Counted from the first letter of the stretch, positions 44,034 to 52,356 are shown. The stretch: DNA of 64,000 nt from Lysobacter sp. FW306-1B-D06B (GCF_038446665.1 NZ_CP151802.1:3906001-3970000); one strand, 5' to 3'. Translations and numbers: made by a program. Notes: generated by a model from the letters alone, not told the origin.

Positions 44034-45304
44034 ACCGGTCCTTCGCGCATGTGGCGCTCAAGTTGCTCGCGCTGATCGTGCTCGCCGTGCTGTTGATCGC
44101 CGCAGCGACGGCGGTGTCGCGCTGGTGGCATTCGCGCGGCCCGGTGCAGAAGGCCGCCGCGACCGCGGAACAGCTCGAGCGTGGCCGCACTCTCGTGCTC
44201 GCCGCCGATTGCGCCGCCTGCCACACCGCCGACAACGGCGCGCCCTTCGCCGGCGGCGTGCCGCTGGCATCGGCGTTCGGCACGCTGCACGGCACCAACA
44301 TCACGCCCGATCCCGAACACGGCATCGGCCGCTACACGGCCGATGATTTCTTCGACGCGTTGACGAAGGGCAAGGCGCGCGACGGCCATCCGCTCTACCC
44401 GGCGATGCCGTACGTGTCCTACCGCCGCATGGCGCGCGAGGACAGCGACGCGATGTATGCGTACCTGATGAACCGGCCCGCGGTGAACGTGGCCAACGCG
44501 CGCAACGACGTGAACTTCCCCGCGAACATCCGCACCTTCCTGCACGGCTGGAAGCTGCTGTTCGCGCGGCGCGACATCCCGGCTTCATCGCAGGGCGACT
44601 CCGCGCAATGGCAGCGCGGCCGCTACCTCGTCGACACGCTCGGCCACTGCGGCGAATGCCACACGCCACGCGGCGTGCTCGGCCAGCTCAAGGTCGACCG
44701 CACGCTGCACGGCAACGCCGACTTCGGCCGCTTCGCCGTGCCGGACATCACGCCCGCGGGCCTCGCCGCGCGCGGCTGGGACGCGGCGACGCTGCACCAG
44801 TACCTGTCCACCGGCGTGAGCCCGCGCGCGGTGGCGTCGGACGAGATGCTCAAGGTGGTGAACCTGTCGACGAGCCGGCTGGCACCGGCCGATGTCGAGG
44901 CGATCGTCACTTACCTGCTCGGCGATCGCGCGCCCGCGCCGACGCCGTTCGCCGTAGCGGCCGCGACCGACGACGCGCCTGCGCGACGCACCTACTTCGA
45001 CCTCTGCGCCGGCTGCCACGGCCGCGACGGCGAAGGCGTGCCGAACGTCGCCCCCGACCTTCGCGCCAACAGCAGCGTGCGCGAAGCCAATCCGCACAAC
45101 CTCATCGTCGCCATGCTCGACGGCCTGCCCGTGCACGACCTGCCCGGCATCGCGCGGATGCAGGACATGCCGGCGTTCGGCGAGGAACTGGACGACGCAC
45201 AGATCGCGTCGCTCGCCACGTGGATGCGCCAGCGTTACGGCGGGCAGGACGCGGTCGTCGATGCCTCGGCGGTGCGGGAGCTGCGCGAGGCGGACTCGCA
45301 CTGA
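44030..45304 (+). CDS. Membrane-anchored three-haem cytochrome c
   Basis: A 424-residue periplasmic cytochrome with an N-terminal membrane anchor (about 10-32) and three CXXCH sites: CAACH (61-65), CGECH (207-211) and CAGCH (326-330). This is the layout of cytochrome subunits paired with IorAB-type and alcohol dehydrogenases, which receive the electrons of substrate oxidation and feed the respiratory chain. It overlaps the 2Fe-2S subunit gene by ATGA. The operon ends here; no clear terminator is visible. Confidence 0.93.
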   Translation: MNRSFAHVALKLLALIVLAVLLIAAATAVSRWWHSRGPVQKAAATAEQLERGRTLVLAADCAACHTADNGAPFAGGVPLASAFGTLHGTNITPDPEHGIGRYTADDFFDALTKGKARDGHPLYPAMPYVSYRRMAREDSDAMYAYLMNRPAVNVANARNDVNFPANIRTFLHGWKLLFARRDIPASSQGDSAQWQRGRYLVDTLGHCGECHTPRGVLGQLKVDRTLHGNADFGRFAVPDITPAGLAARGWDAATLHQYLSTGVSPRAVASDEMLKVVNLSTSRLAPADVEAIVTYLLGDRAPAPTPFAVAAATDDAPARRTYFDLCAGCHGRDGEGVPNVAPDLRANSSVREANPHNLIVAMLDGLPVHDLPGIARMQDMPAFGEELDDAQIASLATWMRQRYGGQDAVVDASAVRELREADSH

Positions 45305-45363
45305 AGCCGGCGGCAAGCCGGGCGAGTCCACTCGACATACGGCCTGTCCGATCCGGCCCGCTC

Positions 45364-45382
45364 GAATGTCTGCAAGACATTC
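45364..45382. promoter_or_regulatory. Perfect palindrome GAATGTCT-GCA-AGACATTC
   Basis: An eight-base-pair dyad with three-base centre, 60 bp after the cytochrome gene and about 350 bp before the chitinase start. It has operator-like dimensions. No T-run follows, so it is not an obvious terminator. The factor that could bind it is unknown. The rest of the 45305-45732 gap shows no gene or recognised promoter. Confidence 0.4.
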
Positions 45383-45732
45383 GTTAAACCCCTGTGATGC
45401 CCGGCCTTAATCGGTGTGACCGGCGTTCGCGTCCGTCGGCAAAGCCCGATGCGTCGGCAGAAATTGCGGGATGGATCACGGTTTAACGCCGATCACGCTG
45501 ACAACGTTGTCACCCATCGACCCGGCCTCCCCACTCGGCACGAAGCCGTCGGCCCAGGTCGCCTACTCGCCGGAGGTGAGCGTGTCGGATCCGAACCGCC
45601 AGTACGGCCGCATTCGACACGCGCACCGCGTGCGACGCCCCGCGTCGCACCGCTCCGGCAGCACCGACAAGGACTAGGCGCCGGCCCGTTCCGGGTCCGG
45701 CATGTGTGTGGCGGTCAATGGGAGGGAAGCTC

Positions 45733-47817
45733 GTGAAAGACGCAAGCAGGAATGCCGCAAGACCGGTCGCGTTGGCGCTTTCGACGGTGTTGGCGTTGAC
45801 GGTCATGATTCCCACGGTGCACGCGCAGACGGTTTCCTGCGCCGCGATACCGGCGTGGAACCAGTCCACCATCTACAACCCCGGCGACAAGCTGGTGTAT
45901 CAGAACCGCCTGTACCAGGCGAACATCCAGATCTGGAACGCGCCGCCGACGCACTGTCCCACCTGCGGCTGGTACACGGACCTGGGCGCCTGCGGCACGG
46001 GCGGCACCAACCAGCCGCCGAGCGTGACGCTGACCTCGCCCAGCAACGGCGCCAGCTACAACGCCGGCAGCAGCATCGCCGTCACCGCCAATGCAAGCGA
46101 CAGCGACGGCAGCGTGGCGAGCGTGGAGTTCTTCAGGGGCACGGTCTCGCTGGGCGTGGACACCACCTCGCCGTACGCGGTGACGTGGAGTAATGCCACC
46201 GCCGGCAGCCACAGCTTCACCGCGAAGGCCACCGACAACCAGGGCGCCACGACGACGACGGCTGCGGCGACGATCACCGTCACCACCGTCAATCCGCCGA
46301 CCGACACCACGCCACCGAGCGTGCCGACGGGACTGGCCGCGACGGCGCTGTCGTCCAGCAGCATCGCGCTGAGCTGGAACGCCTCGACCGACAACGCCGG
46401 CGGTGCGGGCGTCGCCGGCTACGACGTGTACCGCGGCGGCACGCTGATCGCCTCGCCGACCACGACCAGCTACACCAACACCGGCCTGGCGGCGAACACG
46501 ACCTACAGCTACACCGTGCGTGCGCGCGATGCGGCCAATCCGTCCAACGCTTCGGCGCAGAGCGGCGTGGTCAGCGCCAAGACGCTCGAAGGCGGCGGTG
46601 GCGGCAACAAGCGCGTGATCGGCTACTTCGCGCAGTGGGGCATCTACGCCCGCAACTACCGCGTGAAGAACATCGACACCAGCGGTTCGGCGTCGAAGAT
46701 CACGCACATCAACTATGCCTTCGGCAACGTGCGCAACAACCGCTGCGAAGTGGGCGTGGTCCAGCCGACCAACGAAGCCACCGGCGTGGGCGGCGATGCA
46801 TTCGCCGACTACACCAAGGCCTTCGGCGCGGGTGAAAGCGTGAGCGGCGCGGCCGACACCTGGGACCAGCCGCTGCGCGGCAACTGGAACCAGCTCAAGC
46901 AGCTCAAGGCGAAGTATCCGAACCTCAAGGTGCTGATCTCGCTGGGCGGATGGACCTGGTCACGCGGTTTCGCCAGCGCGGCGCGTCCGGAGAACCGCGT
47001 GGCGTTCGTGTCCTCGTGCATCGACGCCTACATCCGCGGCAACCTGCCCCTCACCGACGGTGCGGGTGGCACGGCGGCGGCGGCGGGCGTGTTCGACGGC
47101 ATCGACCTGGACTGGGAATACCCGTCCGCCTGCGGCCTGACCTGCGGCACGCCGGAGGAAAGCGCCAACTTCACCGCACTGCTGGCCGAGTTCCGCCGCC
47201 AGCTCAACGCGGTGCGCCCGGGCCTGTTGCTGACCATCGCTGCCGGTGCGGGCGTGGACAAGGTGCGCGTCACCGATCCGGGCACGTACAGCCAGTACCT
47301 GGATTACATCAACGTGATGACGTACGACTTCCACGGCACGTGGGATTCGCGCACCAACCATCACTCGCCGCTGTTCGACTCGCCCAACGATCCGCGCACG
47401 GGCGACCAGAAGTTCTACAACAGCAACGATGCGATGGAAGCGTTCCTGACGCGCGGTGTGCCGGCGTCCAAGCTCAACCTCGGCATCGGCTTCTACGGCC
47501 GCGGCTGGACGGGTGTGGCCAACGTAAACAACGGCCTGTACCAGACCGGTTCCGCCGCGCCCGGCACGTATGAAGCGGGCAACGAGGACTACAAGGTCCT
47601 GAAGGACCGCCCGGGCACGATCTACACCGACGCGAACGCGCGCGCCACGTGGAAGTACGACGGCAACACGTTCTGGAGCTACGACACGCCGGCGATGGTC
47701 ACCGAGAAGATGAGCTACGTGAAGGCGCAGAACCTCGGCGGCGCGTTCTTCTGGGAATTCAGCGGCGACGACGCGGCCGGCACGCTGGTCAACACGATCA
47801 ACAACGGCCTGAAGTAA
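45733..47817 (+). CDS. Secreted GH18 chitinase with chitin-binding, Ig-like and FN3 domains
   Basis: A 694-residue extracellular chitinase. Order: signal peptide (ending at VHAQ), a CBM5/12 chitin-binding domain (IPAWNQSTIYNPGDKLVYQN, WYTDLGAC), a bacterial Ig-like domain (about 95-185), an FN3 domain (about 190-285, ending VVSAKT), a Gly linker and a GH18 catalytic domain with DGIDLDWE, whose catalytic Glu is residue 462. I chose the GTG at 45733 because GGAGG lies 7 bp upstream and gives a normal signal peptide; an ATG at 45718 is possible. It ends before a strong terminator. Probably secreted by type II secretion, as in relatives. Confidence 0.92.
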   Translation: MKDASRNAARPVALALSTVLALTVMIPTVHAQTVSCAAIPAWNQSTIYNPGDKLVYQNRLYQANIQIWNAPPTHCPTCGWYTDLGACGTGGTNQPPSVTLTSPSNGASYNAGSSIAVTANASDSDGSVASVEFFRGTVSLGVDTTSPYAVTWSNATAGSHSFTAKATDNQGATTTTAAATITVTTVNPPTDTTPPSVPTGLAATALSSSSIALSWNASTDNAGGAGVAGYDVYRGGTLIASPTTTSYTNTGLAANTTYSYTVRARDAANPSNASAQSGVVSAKTLEGGGGGNKRVIGYFAQWGIYARNYRVKNIDTSGSASKITHINYAFGNVRNNRCEVGVVQPTNEATGVGGDAFADYTKAFGAGESVSGAADTWDQPLRGNWNQLKQLKAKYPNLKVLISLGGWTWSRGFASAARPENRVAFVSSCIDAYIRGNLPLTDGAGGTAAAAGVFDGIDLDWEYPSACGLTCGTPEESANFTALLAEFRRQLNAVRPGLLLTIAAGAGVDKVRVTDPGTYSQYLDYINVMTYDFHGTWDSRTNHHSPLFDSPNDPRTGDQKFYNSNDAMEAFLTRGVPASKLNLGIGFYGRGWTGVANVNNGLYQTGSAAPGTYEAGNEDYKVLKDRPGTIYTDANARATWKYDGNTFWSYDTPAMVTEKMSYVKAQNLGGAFFWEFSGDDAAGTLVNTINNGLK

Positions 47818-47865
47818 GCGGCCGGGACAACGCACTCTCCAGACCCGACAACGGGTTTGCCCCTC

Positions 47866-47895
47866 GGCGCCGATCGCAGGATCGGCGCCTTTTTT
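47866..47895 (+). terminator. Rho-independent terminator of the chitinase gene
   Basis: A ten-base-pair stem GGCGCCGATC/GATCGGCGCC with GCAG loop is followed by six T. It lies 48 bp after the stop. Confidence 0.95.
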
Positions 47896-47932
47896 CTGAA
47901 GCGCGCCCAATGCGCCGCGCGGCGCGTTGCGC

Positions 47933-48250
47933 TCAGCGGGTGTCGTCGAACACGTAGCCCTCGCCGTGGATGGCATCCAGCGGCAACGGCAACTCGCACC
48001 CATCGGCGACCTTGCGGCGCAGCCGATACACCAGCGAATCGAGCCGGTGCGAGTCGAACTCGCCGTCCGTCAGCGACACGACAAGGTCCTCGCGCGTCAC
48101 CAGTTGCCCGGGCGTGAGCAGCAGCCTGGCGAGCACGCGGCGCTCGGTGCGGGTGAGCGCGACCGCGTGGCCATCGGGACACAACAGCGACCAGCCTGCC
48201 TCGTCCAGGCGCCAGCGCGTGTGGGGTTCGGGCGTAGTCGGTCGATCCAT
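47933..48250 (-). CDS. Stand-alone OmpR/PhoB-type winged-helix protein
   Basis: A 105-residue protein consisting of one Trans_reg_C winged-helix domain: LTRTERRVLARLLLTPGQLV, then HRLDSLVYRLRRKVAD (recognition helix) and a terminal wing IHGEGYVF. A receiver domain is absent, and the frame start at 48250 leaves about 15 residues before the fold, so it is not visibly truncated. It may act as a constitutive or ligand-independent DNA-binding regulator. It is convergent with the chitinase gene and stands alone upstream of a repeat element. Confidence 0.82.
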   Translation of the reverse strand: MDRPTTPEPHTRWRLDEAGWSLLCPDGHAVALTRTERRVLARLLLTPGQLVTREDLVVSLTDGEFDSHRLDSLVYRLRRKVADGCELPLPLDAIHGEGYVFDDTR

Positions 48251-48435
48251 CGAGGGCGCACCGCAGCCTGAAGCTGCGACCGATCCTAGCCAGCCTTCCG
48301 CGCGCGGGCATGGGCCAAACGTCTGGCTTGTTCGTGAACGGGCGAGGCAGGAGTGCGTTGCGCGGGGTGATATGTGGAGGTCGATATGTGCGACCCAATA
48401 CGTGCAGTCCGCTACATCACGTCATCGATCCTTCA

Positions 48436-48685
48436 CGTCATCCCGGCGAAGGCCGGGATCCAGGCTGCCATGCCTTCCGACGCATCACGTCATTCCAGCG
48501 GAAGCTGGAATCCATTTTGCTGTTGCTGCTCAAGCGCAACAGGTAAAGCGTGAAAAGTCCCTGGAGAGTGCCGCCATGCGGCGGCCCAAAAGACCCCGCC
48601 TTCGCGGGAATGACGGTGGATGGTTTGCCACAGAGGGAGTGCCCAAACACAACGAGCCTGGATCCCGGCCTTCGCCGGGATGACG
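48436..48685. repeat. Composite palindromic element with perfect 31-bp terminal inverted repeats
   Basis: The 31-bp left end (48436-48466, starting CGTCATCCCGGCGAAGGCCG) is the exact inverse of the right end (48655-48685). Between them, in order, are the TTCCAGCGGAAGCTGGAA hairpin, a TTTTGCTGTTGCTG stretch, the GCCGCCATGCGGCGGC hairpin and a CCCCGCCTTCGCGGG unit. No open reading frame is inside. Related copies are at 37026, 54443 and 58071. Nothing else is seen between the winged-helix gene and the homoserine dehydrogenase gene. Confidence 0.92.
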
Positions 48686-48702
48686 GCTGGGAGGGTGCAC
48701 CC

Positions 48703-49791
48703 TCAGCGCGTCATCCGCAGCACATCGTCCAGCAACCCCGCCGCCGTGACCTCCGCCCCCGCACCCGGCCCCTGGATCACCAGCGGCTGCACCGCATAGC
48801 GGTCCGACCAGATCGCCACGCGATTGTCGGTGCCGGCCCCGCCCGCCAGCGGATGATCCGCCGGCAGCGATTCCAGCCCCACGCTCGCGCGTCCGTCCTG
48901 CAAACGCGCGATGAAACGCAGCCGCTCGCCGCGCTTGTACGCCTGTGCGTAACGCTCGCGCAGCGGCGCGTCGAGGGCGGGGAGCGCCGCATCGAGGGCG
49001 TCCTTCGAAAGGATCGCCAGTTCCGGCGGTACCAGCGAGGCGACCTGCACGTCCGCCGCCTCCAGCTCCACGCCGGCCGTGCGCGCGAGGATCAGCAGCT
49101 TGCGGCGCACGTCTTCACCGGAGAGGTCATCGCGCGGATCCGGTTCGGTGTAGCCGGCATCGCGCGCCTGCCGCACCAGCGCGGAGAACGGCCGCATGCC
49201 GTCGTAGTGATTGAACAGCCACGCCAGCGAGCCCGACAGCACACCGGCGATGGAGTGGATGCGATCGCCGCCGGCCTGCAAGTCGCGCAGGCTGCGCAAC
49301 AGCGGCAGTCCCGCGCCGACGGTCGCGCTGTCGCCGTAGCCCGCGCCGCCGATGCCGGCGGCCGCACGGATCGCGCGCCAGCGCGGCAGCGTTGTGCCCT
49401 GCCCGATCTTGCATGCGGTGGCGACATGGATGCCCTGCGCGAGCCAGTGTGCGTGACGCTCGGCGACGGCTTCGCTGGCCGTCGCGTCGATCACCACGCG
49501 CGGACCGTCGCCGCGCAACACGGCGTCGACGGCTTCGAGCGAACTGTCCTGCGGCGCGAGCGCCAGCCGCCGCGCGGCTTCATCCGGTGCGAGGCCCGCA
49601 CGATCGCTCGTGCCGACGCGCGAGTTGGCCACATGCACCAGCGCCAGGCGCTCGCCCAGCGTCGCGCCCTGCCAGGAGGCCAGTCGCGCCATCACCGCGC
49701 TGCCGACCGTGCCGGTGCCCAGCAGCGCGACGCGCGCGGGTGAGCGCTGCGCGGCGAGATCGCGCGCGACGCCCAGCGCAGCCAGGCTCAT
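48703..49791 (-). CDS. Homoserine dehydrogenase
   Basis: A 362-residue homoserine dehydrogenase, making homoserine from aspartate semialdehyde. The N-terminal Rossmann motif LLGTGTVGSAV, the DATASE segment and the catalytic-domain region GVLSGSLAWLFNHY with DPRDDLSGEDVRRK are present. It has no aspartokinase domain, although related sequences occur as ThrA C-termini; in this operon it supplies homoserine for methionine. The ATG overlaps the metB stop (ATGA). It is the last gene of the metX-metB-homoserine dehydrogenase operon. Confidence 0.92.
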   Translation of the reverse strand: MSLAALGVARDLAAQRSPARVALLGTGTVGSAVMARLASWQGATLGERLALVHVANSRVGTSDRAGLAPDEAARRLALAPQDSSLEAVDAVLRGDGPRVVIDATASEAVAERHAHWLAQGIHVATACKIGQGTTLPRWRAIRAAAGIGGAGYGDSATVGAGLPLLRSLRDLQAGGDRIHSIAGVLSGSLAWLFNHYDGMRPFSALVRQARDAGYTEPDPRDDLSGEDVRRKLLILARTAGVELEAADVQVASLVPPELAILSKDALDAALPALDAPLRERYAQAYKRGERLRFIARLQDGRASVGLESLPADHPLAGGAGTDNRVAIWSDRYAVQPLVIQGPGAGAEVTAAGLLDDVLRMTR

Positions 49792-50981
49792 CGTTTCACA
49801 CGCTCGGCGATCGCGACGGCCTGCTCGGCGCGTTCCAGCGCGGCGGCGATGTCGGCCACCAGATCGTCCACGTGCTCGATGCCGACCGACAGGCGCAGCA
49901 GACCATCGCCGATACCGGCGGCCTCGCGCGCTTCGGCGGACATCGCCGCGTGCGTCATCGTCGCCGGATGCGCGACCAGGCTTTCCACGCCACCCAACGA
50001 TTCGGCCAGCGTGAAGCACTGCAGCCCATCGAGGAACGCGCGCACGGCGTCCACGCCGCCGTCCAGCTCCACGCTCAACATCGCGCCGAAACCTTCCTGC
50101 TGGCGCGCCGCAAGCGCGTGGCCGGGGTGCGATTCCAGTCCCGGGTAATGCACGGTGAGCACCGCCGGATGCGCGTCCAGCAGCGACACCAGCGCCTGCG
50201 TGTTCTCCTGGTGCACGCGCAGGCGCGCGTCGAGCGTGCGCAGGCCGCGCAGGGTGAGGAAGCTGTCGAACGGCGAGCCGGTGAGGCCCAGCGCGTTGGC
50301 CCACCACACCAGCTGCTGGTGCTGTTCGGCATCGCGCGCGACCACCGCGCCGCCGACGACGTCGCTGTGTCCGTTGATGTACTTGGTCGTGGAGTGCACG
50401 ACGAAATCCGCGCCGAACGCCAGCGGCTGCTGCAATGCGGGTGAGAGGAAGGTGTTGTCCACCACCGTCAGCGCGCCCTTGGCCTGCGCGGCTTCGATCA
50501 CGAAGCGCAGATCGGTGATGCGCAGCAGCGGGTTGGACGGCGTTTCGATCCACACCACCGTCGGATTGCTCGCCAGCGCTTCGGTCAGCGCGCGCGGGTC
50601 GGTGAGGTCGGCGGTGATGAGTTCGAATGCGCCCTTCTTCGCCAGCGCATTGAACAAGCGCCAGCTGCCGCCGTAGCCGTCGTGCGGCACCACCAGGCGA
50701 TCGCCCGGCTTGAGCAGCGCGTGCAGCAGCAGCGTGATGGCGCCCATGCCCGTGGCGGTGACGACGCCGCCGGCGCCGCCTTCCAGTTCGGCCAGCGCTT
50801 CGCCGAGCAGGTCGCGCGTGGGGTTGCCGCTGCGCGTGTAGTCGTACTGCCGCTTCTCGTTGAAGCCGGCGAAGCTGAAGTTGGACGACAGCACGATCGC
50901 AGGCGTCACCGCGCCGAAGGCAGTATCGCGGTCGATGCCGGCGCGGACGGCGGCGGTACAGCGGTTGCGCGTGGTGCTCAT
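49788..50981 (-). CDS. metB: Cystathionine gamma-synthase/O-succinylhomoserine (thiol)-lyase
   Basis: A 397-residue PLP enzyme of the Cys/Met metabolism family that condenses O-succinylhomoserine with cysteine or sulfide. Visible are the YDYTRSGNPTR motif near residue 50, VVDNTFLSP, the PLP lysine in STTKYINGHSD and the C-terminal SLGGVESLVAHPATMTHA signature. MetB or MetZ activity cannot be told apart by eye. It is coupled at both ends by ATGA overlaps to metX upstream and the homoserine dehydrogenase gene downstream, which makes the operon a compact route from homoserine to cystathionine or homocysteine. Confidence 0.93.
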   Translation of the reverse strand: MSTTRNRCTAAVRAGIDRDTAFGAVTPAIVLSSNFSFAGFNEKRQYDYTRSGNPTRDLLGEALAELEGGAGGVVTATGMGAITLLLHALLKPGDRLVVPHDGYGGSWRLFNALAKKGAFELITADLTDPRALTEALASNPTVVWIETPSNPLLRITDLRFVIEAAQAKGALTVVDNTFLSPALQQPLAFGADFVVHSTTKYINGHSDVVGGAVVARDAEQHQQLVWWANALGLTGSPFDSFLTLRGLRTLDARLRVHQENTQALVSLLDAHPAVLTVHYPGLESHPGHALAARQQEGFGAMLSVELDGGVDAVRAFLDGLQCFTLAESLGGVESLVAHPATMTHAAMSAEAREAAGIGDGLLRLSVGIEHVDDLVADIAAALERAEQAVAIAERVKR

Positions 50982-52042
50982 GCCGCCACCTCCAGCACGT
51001 CGTCGAGGGCTTCGCCGAGGATCGCGCCGATCTCGGCCTCCTCCTTCAGGAAGGCGTCGTGGCCGTACAACGAACGCACCACGCGCAGGCGCGTTTCACC
51101 GCGCAGGCGTTCGACCAGGTCGTAGGCGTCCGACAGCGGCACCAGGCGATCCTCGGCGACGGCGACGACGGTCACCGGCAGGCGGATGGTGGTCGGGTCC
51201 ACGTCCTGCAGGTCGATGGATTCGGACAGGCGCAGGTACGCGGTGGGCGAAGTGCGCTGCACATAGGAAGCGCCGCAGTGGTCGAGGTAATCCTCCGCCC
51301 CCACGCGCACGCGGCCTTCGCTCACCTGCGCGGCTTCGAAGCGCGCGGCGAACTCTTCCGGCGTGCGGTAGCTCAGGATCGCGAACTGGCGCGCCAGCGC
51401 GAGGCCGTGCGTCTCGTCGCACTGCAGCGCGCCCAGCGCGACGGCGCGGCGCTGCAGCGCGCGCCAGGCGCTTGCATACGGATGGGCGCGATGCACGCCG
51501 CTGATCGCGATGAGCTGGCCCAGGCGATCACCGTGGCGCGCGGCGAACTGCAGGCCGACCATCGCGCCGTAGGAGCAGCCGACGAAGGCCTGCAGGCGCG
51601 CGATGCGCAGCGTGTCGAGCAGCGCGCTGATCGCGTCGGCCTGGTCGGACGGGTCCAGCGGCGCGTCGAGCGTGCCGTCGGCGCCGAGCCAATCGAAAGC
51701 CACCAGGCACTGCTCGCGCGGATCCAGCGCCTTGCCTGTGCCGACCTGCTGCTCCCACCAGCCCTGCTCGGCGAACGCGGCGCTCGCGGCGAGGTGGCGG
51801 TGCGCGGAGATCCCGCCGGCCACGAACACCGCCGGCAGCGTGCGGTCACCGAGGATTTCGTAACGCAGCGCGACGGTGCGGCGACCGGCATGGCGAAGGT
51901 CGAGTTCGACCGTGCATTCGCCACGCAGCGCAGGCACGGCATGCACCTGCGAAGCGGCGTGGGCGATGGCATCGAGGACTTCGACGCGGTCGACCGTGGC
52001 GGCGGCGGAATCGAACTGGAGGGCGGTGGGGGCGAAGCTCAT
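50978..52042 (-). CDS. metX: Homoserine O-acyltransferase MetX (succinyl type expected)
   Basis: A 354-residue alpha/beta-hydrolase-fold acyltransferase that activates homoserine, the entry to methionine synthesis. The nucleophile is the Ser in GCSYGAM, the Asp lies in VAEDRLVP and the His in YGHDAFLKE. Xanthomonadaceae MetX enzymes use succinyl-CoA, consistent with the succinyl-type MetB next door, but this is inference. I chose the start at 52042 because AAGGA lies 7 bp upstream; a longer frame starts inside the leader. It is the first gene of the operon and is preceded by a SAM riboswitch. Confidence 0.93.
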   Translation of the reverse strand: MSFAPTALQFDSAAATVDRVEVLDAIAHAASQVHAVPALRGECTVELDLRHAGRRTVALRYEILGDRTLPAVFVAGGISAHRHLAASAAFAEQGWWEQQVGTGKALDPREQCLVAFDWLGADGTLDAPLDPSDQADAISALLDTLRIARLQAFVGCSYGAMVGLQFAARHGDRLGQLIAISGVHRAHPYASAWRALQRRAVALGALQCDETHGLALARQFAILSYRTPEEFAARFEAAQVSEGRVRVGAEDYLDHCGASYVQRTSPTAYLRLSESIDLQDVDPTTIRLPVTVVAVAEDRLVPLSDAYDLVERLRGETRLRVVRSLYGHDAFLKEEAEIGAILGEALDDVLEVAA

Positions 52043-52085
52043 GGCGGCATCCTTGAACGAAGGGGCCATCGAGCCTGCGAGTCGC

Positions 52086-52108
52086 ACACGCACCGCGTGG
52101 GTGCGTGT
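52086..52108 (-). promoter_or_regulatory. Hairpin between the SAM aptamer and metX
   Basis: ACACGCACC and GGTGCGTGT form a nine-base-pair stem over a five-base loop in the leader. No T-run follows, so it is not an intrinsic terminator. It may be part of the expression platform, exposed or hidden by ligand binding. Confidence 0.5.
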
Positions 52109-52122
52109 TGCAACCATCTTCC

Positions 52123-52227
52123 GACCGGCGCTGGAAAGCGCCTCGTCGCAGGAATTGGCACCTTCGCCCCGCATTGCTGCGTGAGTTGGGTTGCCCCGGC
52201 TTCAAAGGGCCTGTCCCTCTGCCGGTC
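52123..52227 (-). promoter_or_regulatory. SAM riboswitch (SAM-I clan) upstream of metX
   Basis: On the minus strand a closing stem GACCGGC/GCCGGTC bounds a 105-nt aptamer. Inside are the hallmark strings AGGGACAGGCCC, TTTGAAGCCGGGGCAACC and GGTGCCAATTCCTGC, which match the conserved core of the SAM-I riboswitch. The joining segment after P1 is shorter than in the classical S-box, which suggests a SAM-IV or SAM-I/IV variant. It would shut down the metX operon when S-adenosylmethionine is abundant. Confidence 0.88.
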
Positions 52228-52242
52228 TCGATGGATGGCCGC

Positions 52243-52271
52243 AGTCTGCCCCCGTCCGGGGGCGGTGTCAA
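52243..52271 (-). promoter_or_regulatory. Sigma70-type promoter of the metX operon
   Basis: The minus strand reads TTGACA (52271-52266), a 17-bp spacer and CAGACT (52248-52243). The -35 is perfect and the spacing ideal; the -10 differs from consensus at several positions. The predicted start of transcription falls just before the riboswitch. Confidence 0.75.
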
Positions 52272-52295
52272 TCGCTTCATCCGCATATAGCGATT
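52270..52295. promoter_or_regulatory. Dyad AATCGCT-N12-AGCGATT at the metX -35 box
   Basis: Seven-base inverted half-sites (52270-52276 and 52289-52295) overlap the edge of the -35 hexamer and extend upstream. The position suits a repressor or activator site, giving a second control layer besides the riboswitch. It does not match a MetJ box. No regulator is identified. Confidence 0.4.
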
Positions 52296-52356
52296 TATTA
52301 TTTCGGTCACGTATCCGCCTCCCGATGTGAAGGCGGCTTGCATACACTTCGGCTCC

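Noticed and set aside
45471..45677. A 68-codon plus-strand frame upstream of the chitinase gene
   Set aside because: No ribosome-binding site or domain, and the amino-acid pattern is not protein-like; left as intergenic.
47933..48250. The possibility that the winged-helix gene is a truncated response regulator
   Set aside because: Upstream sequence on the same strand shows no receiver motifs in any frame, only repeat DNA, so truncation is not supported here.
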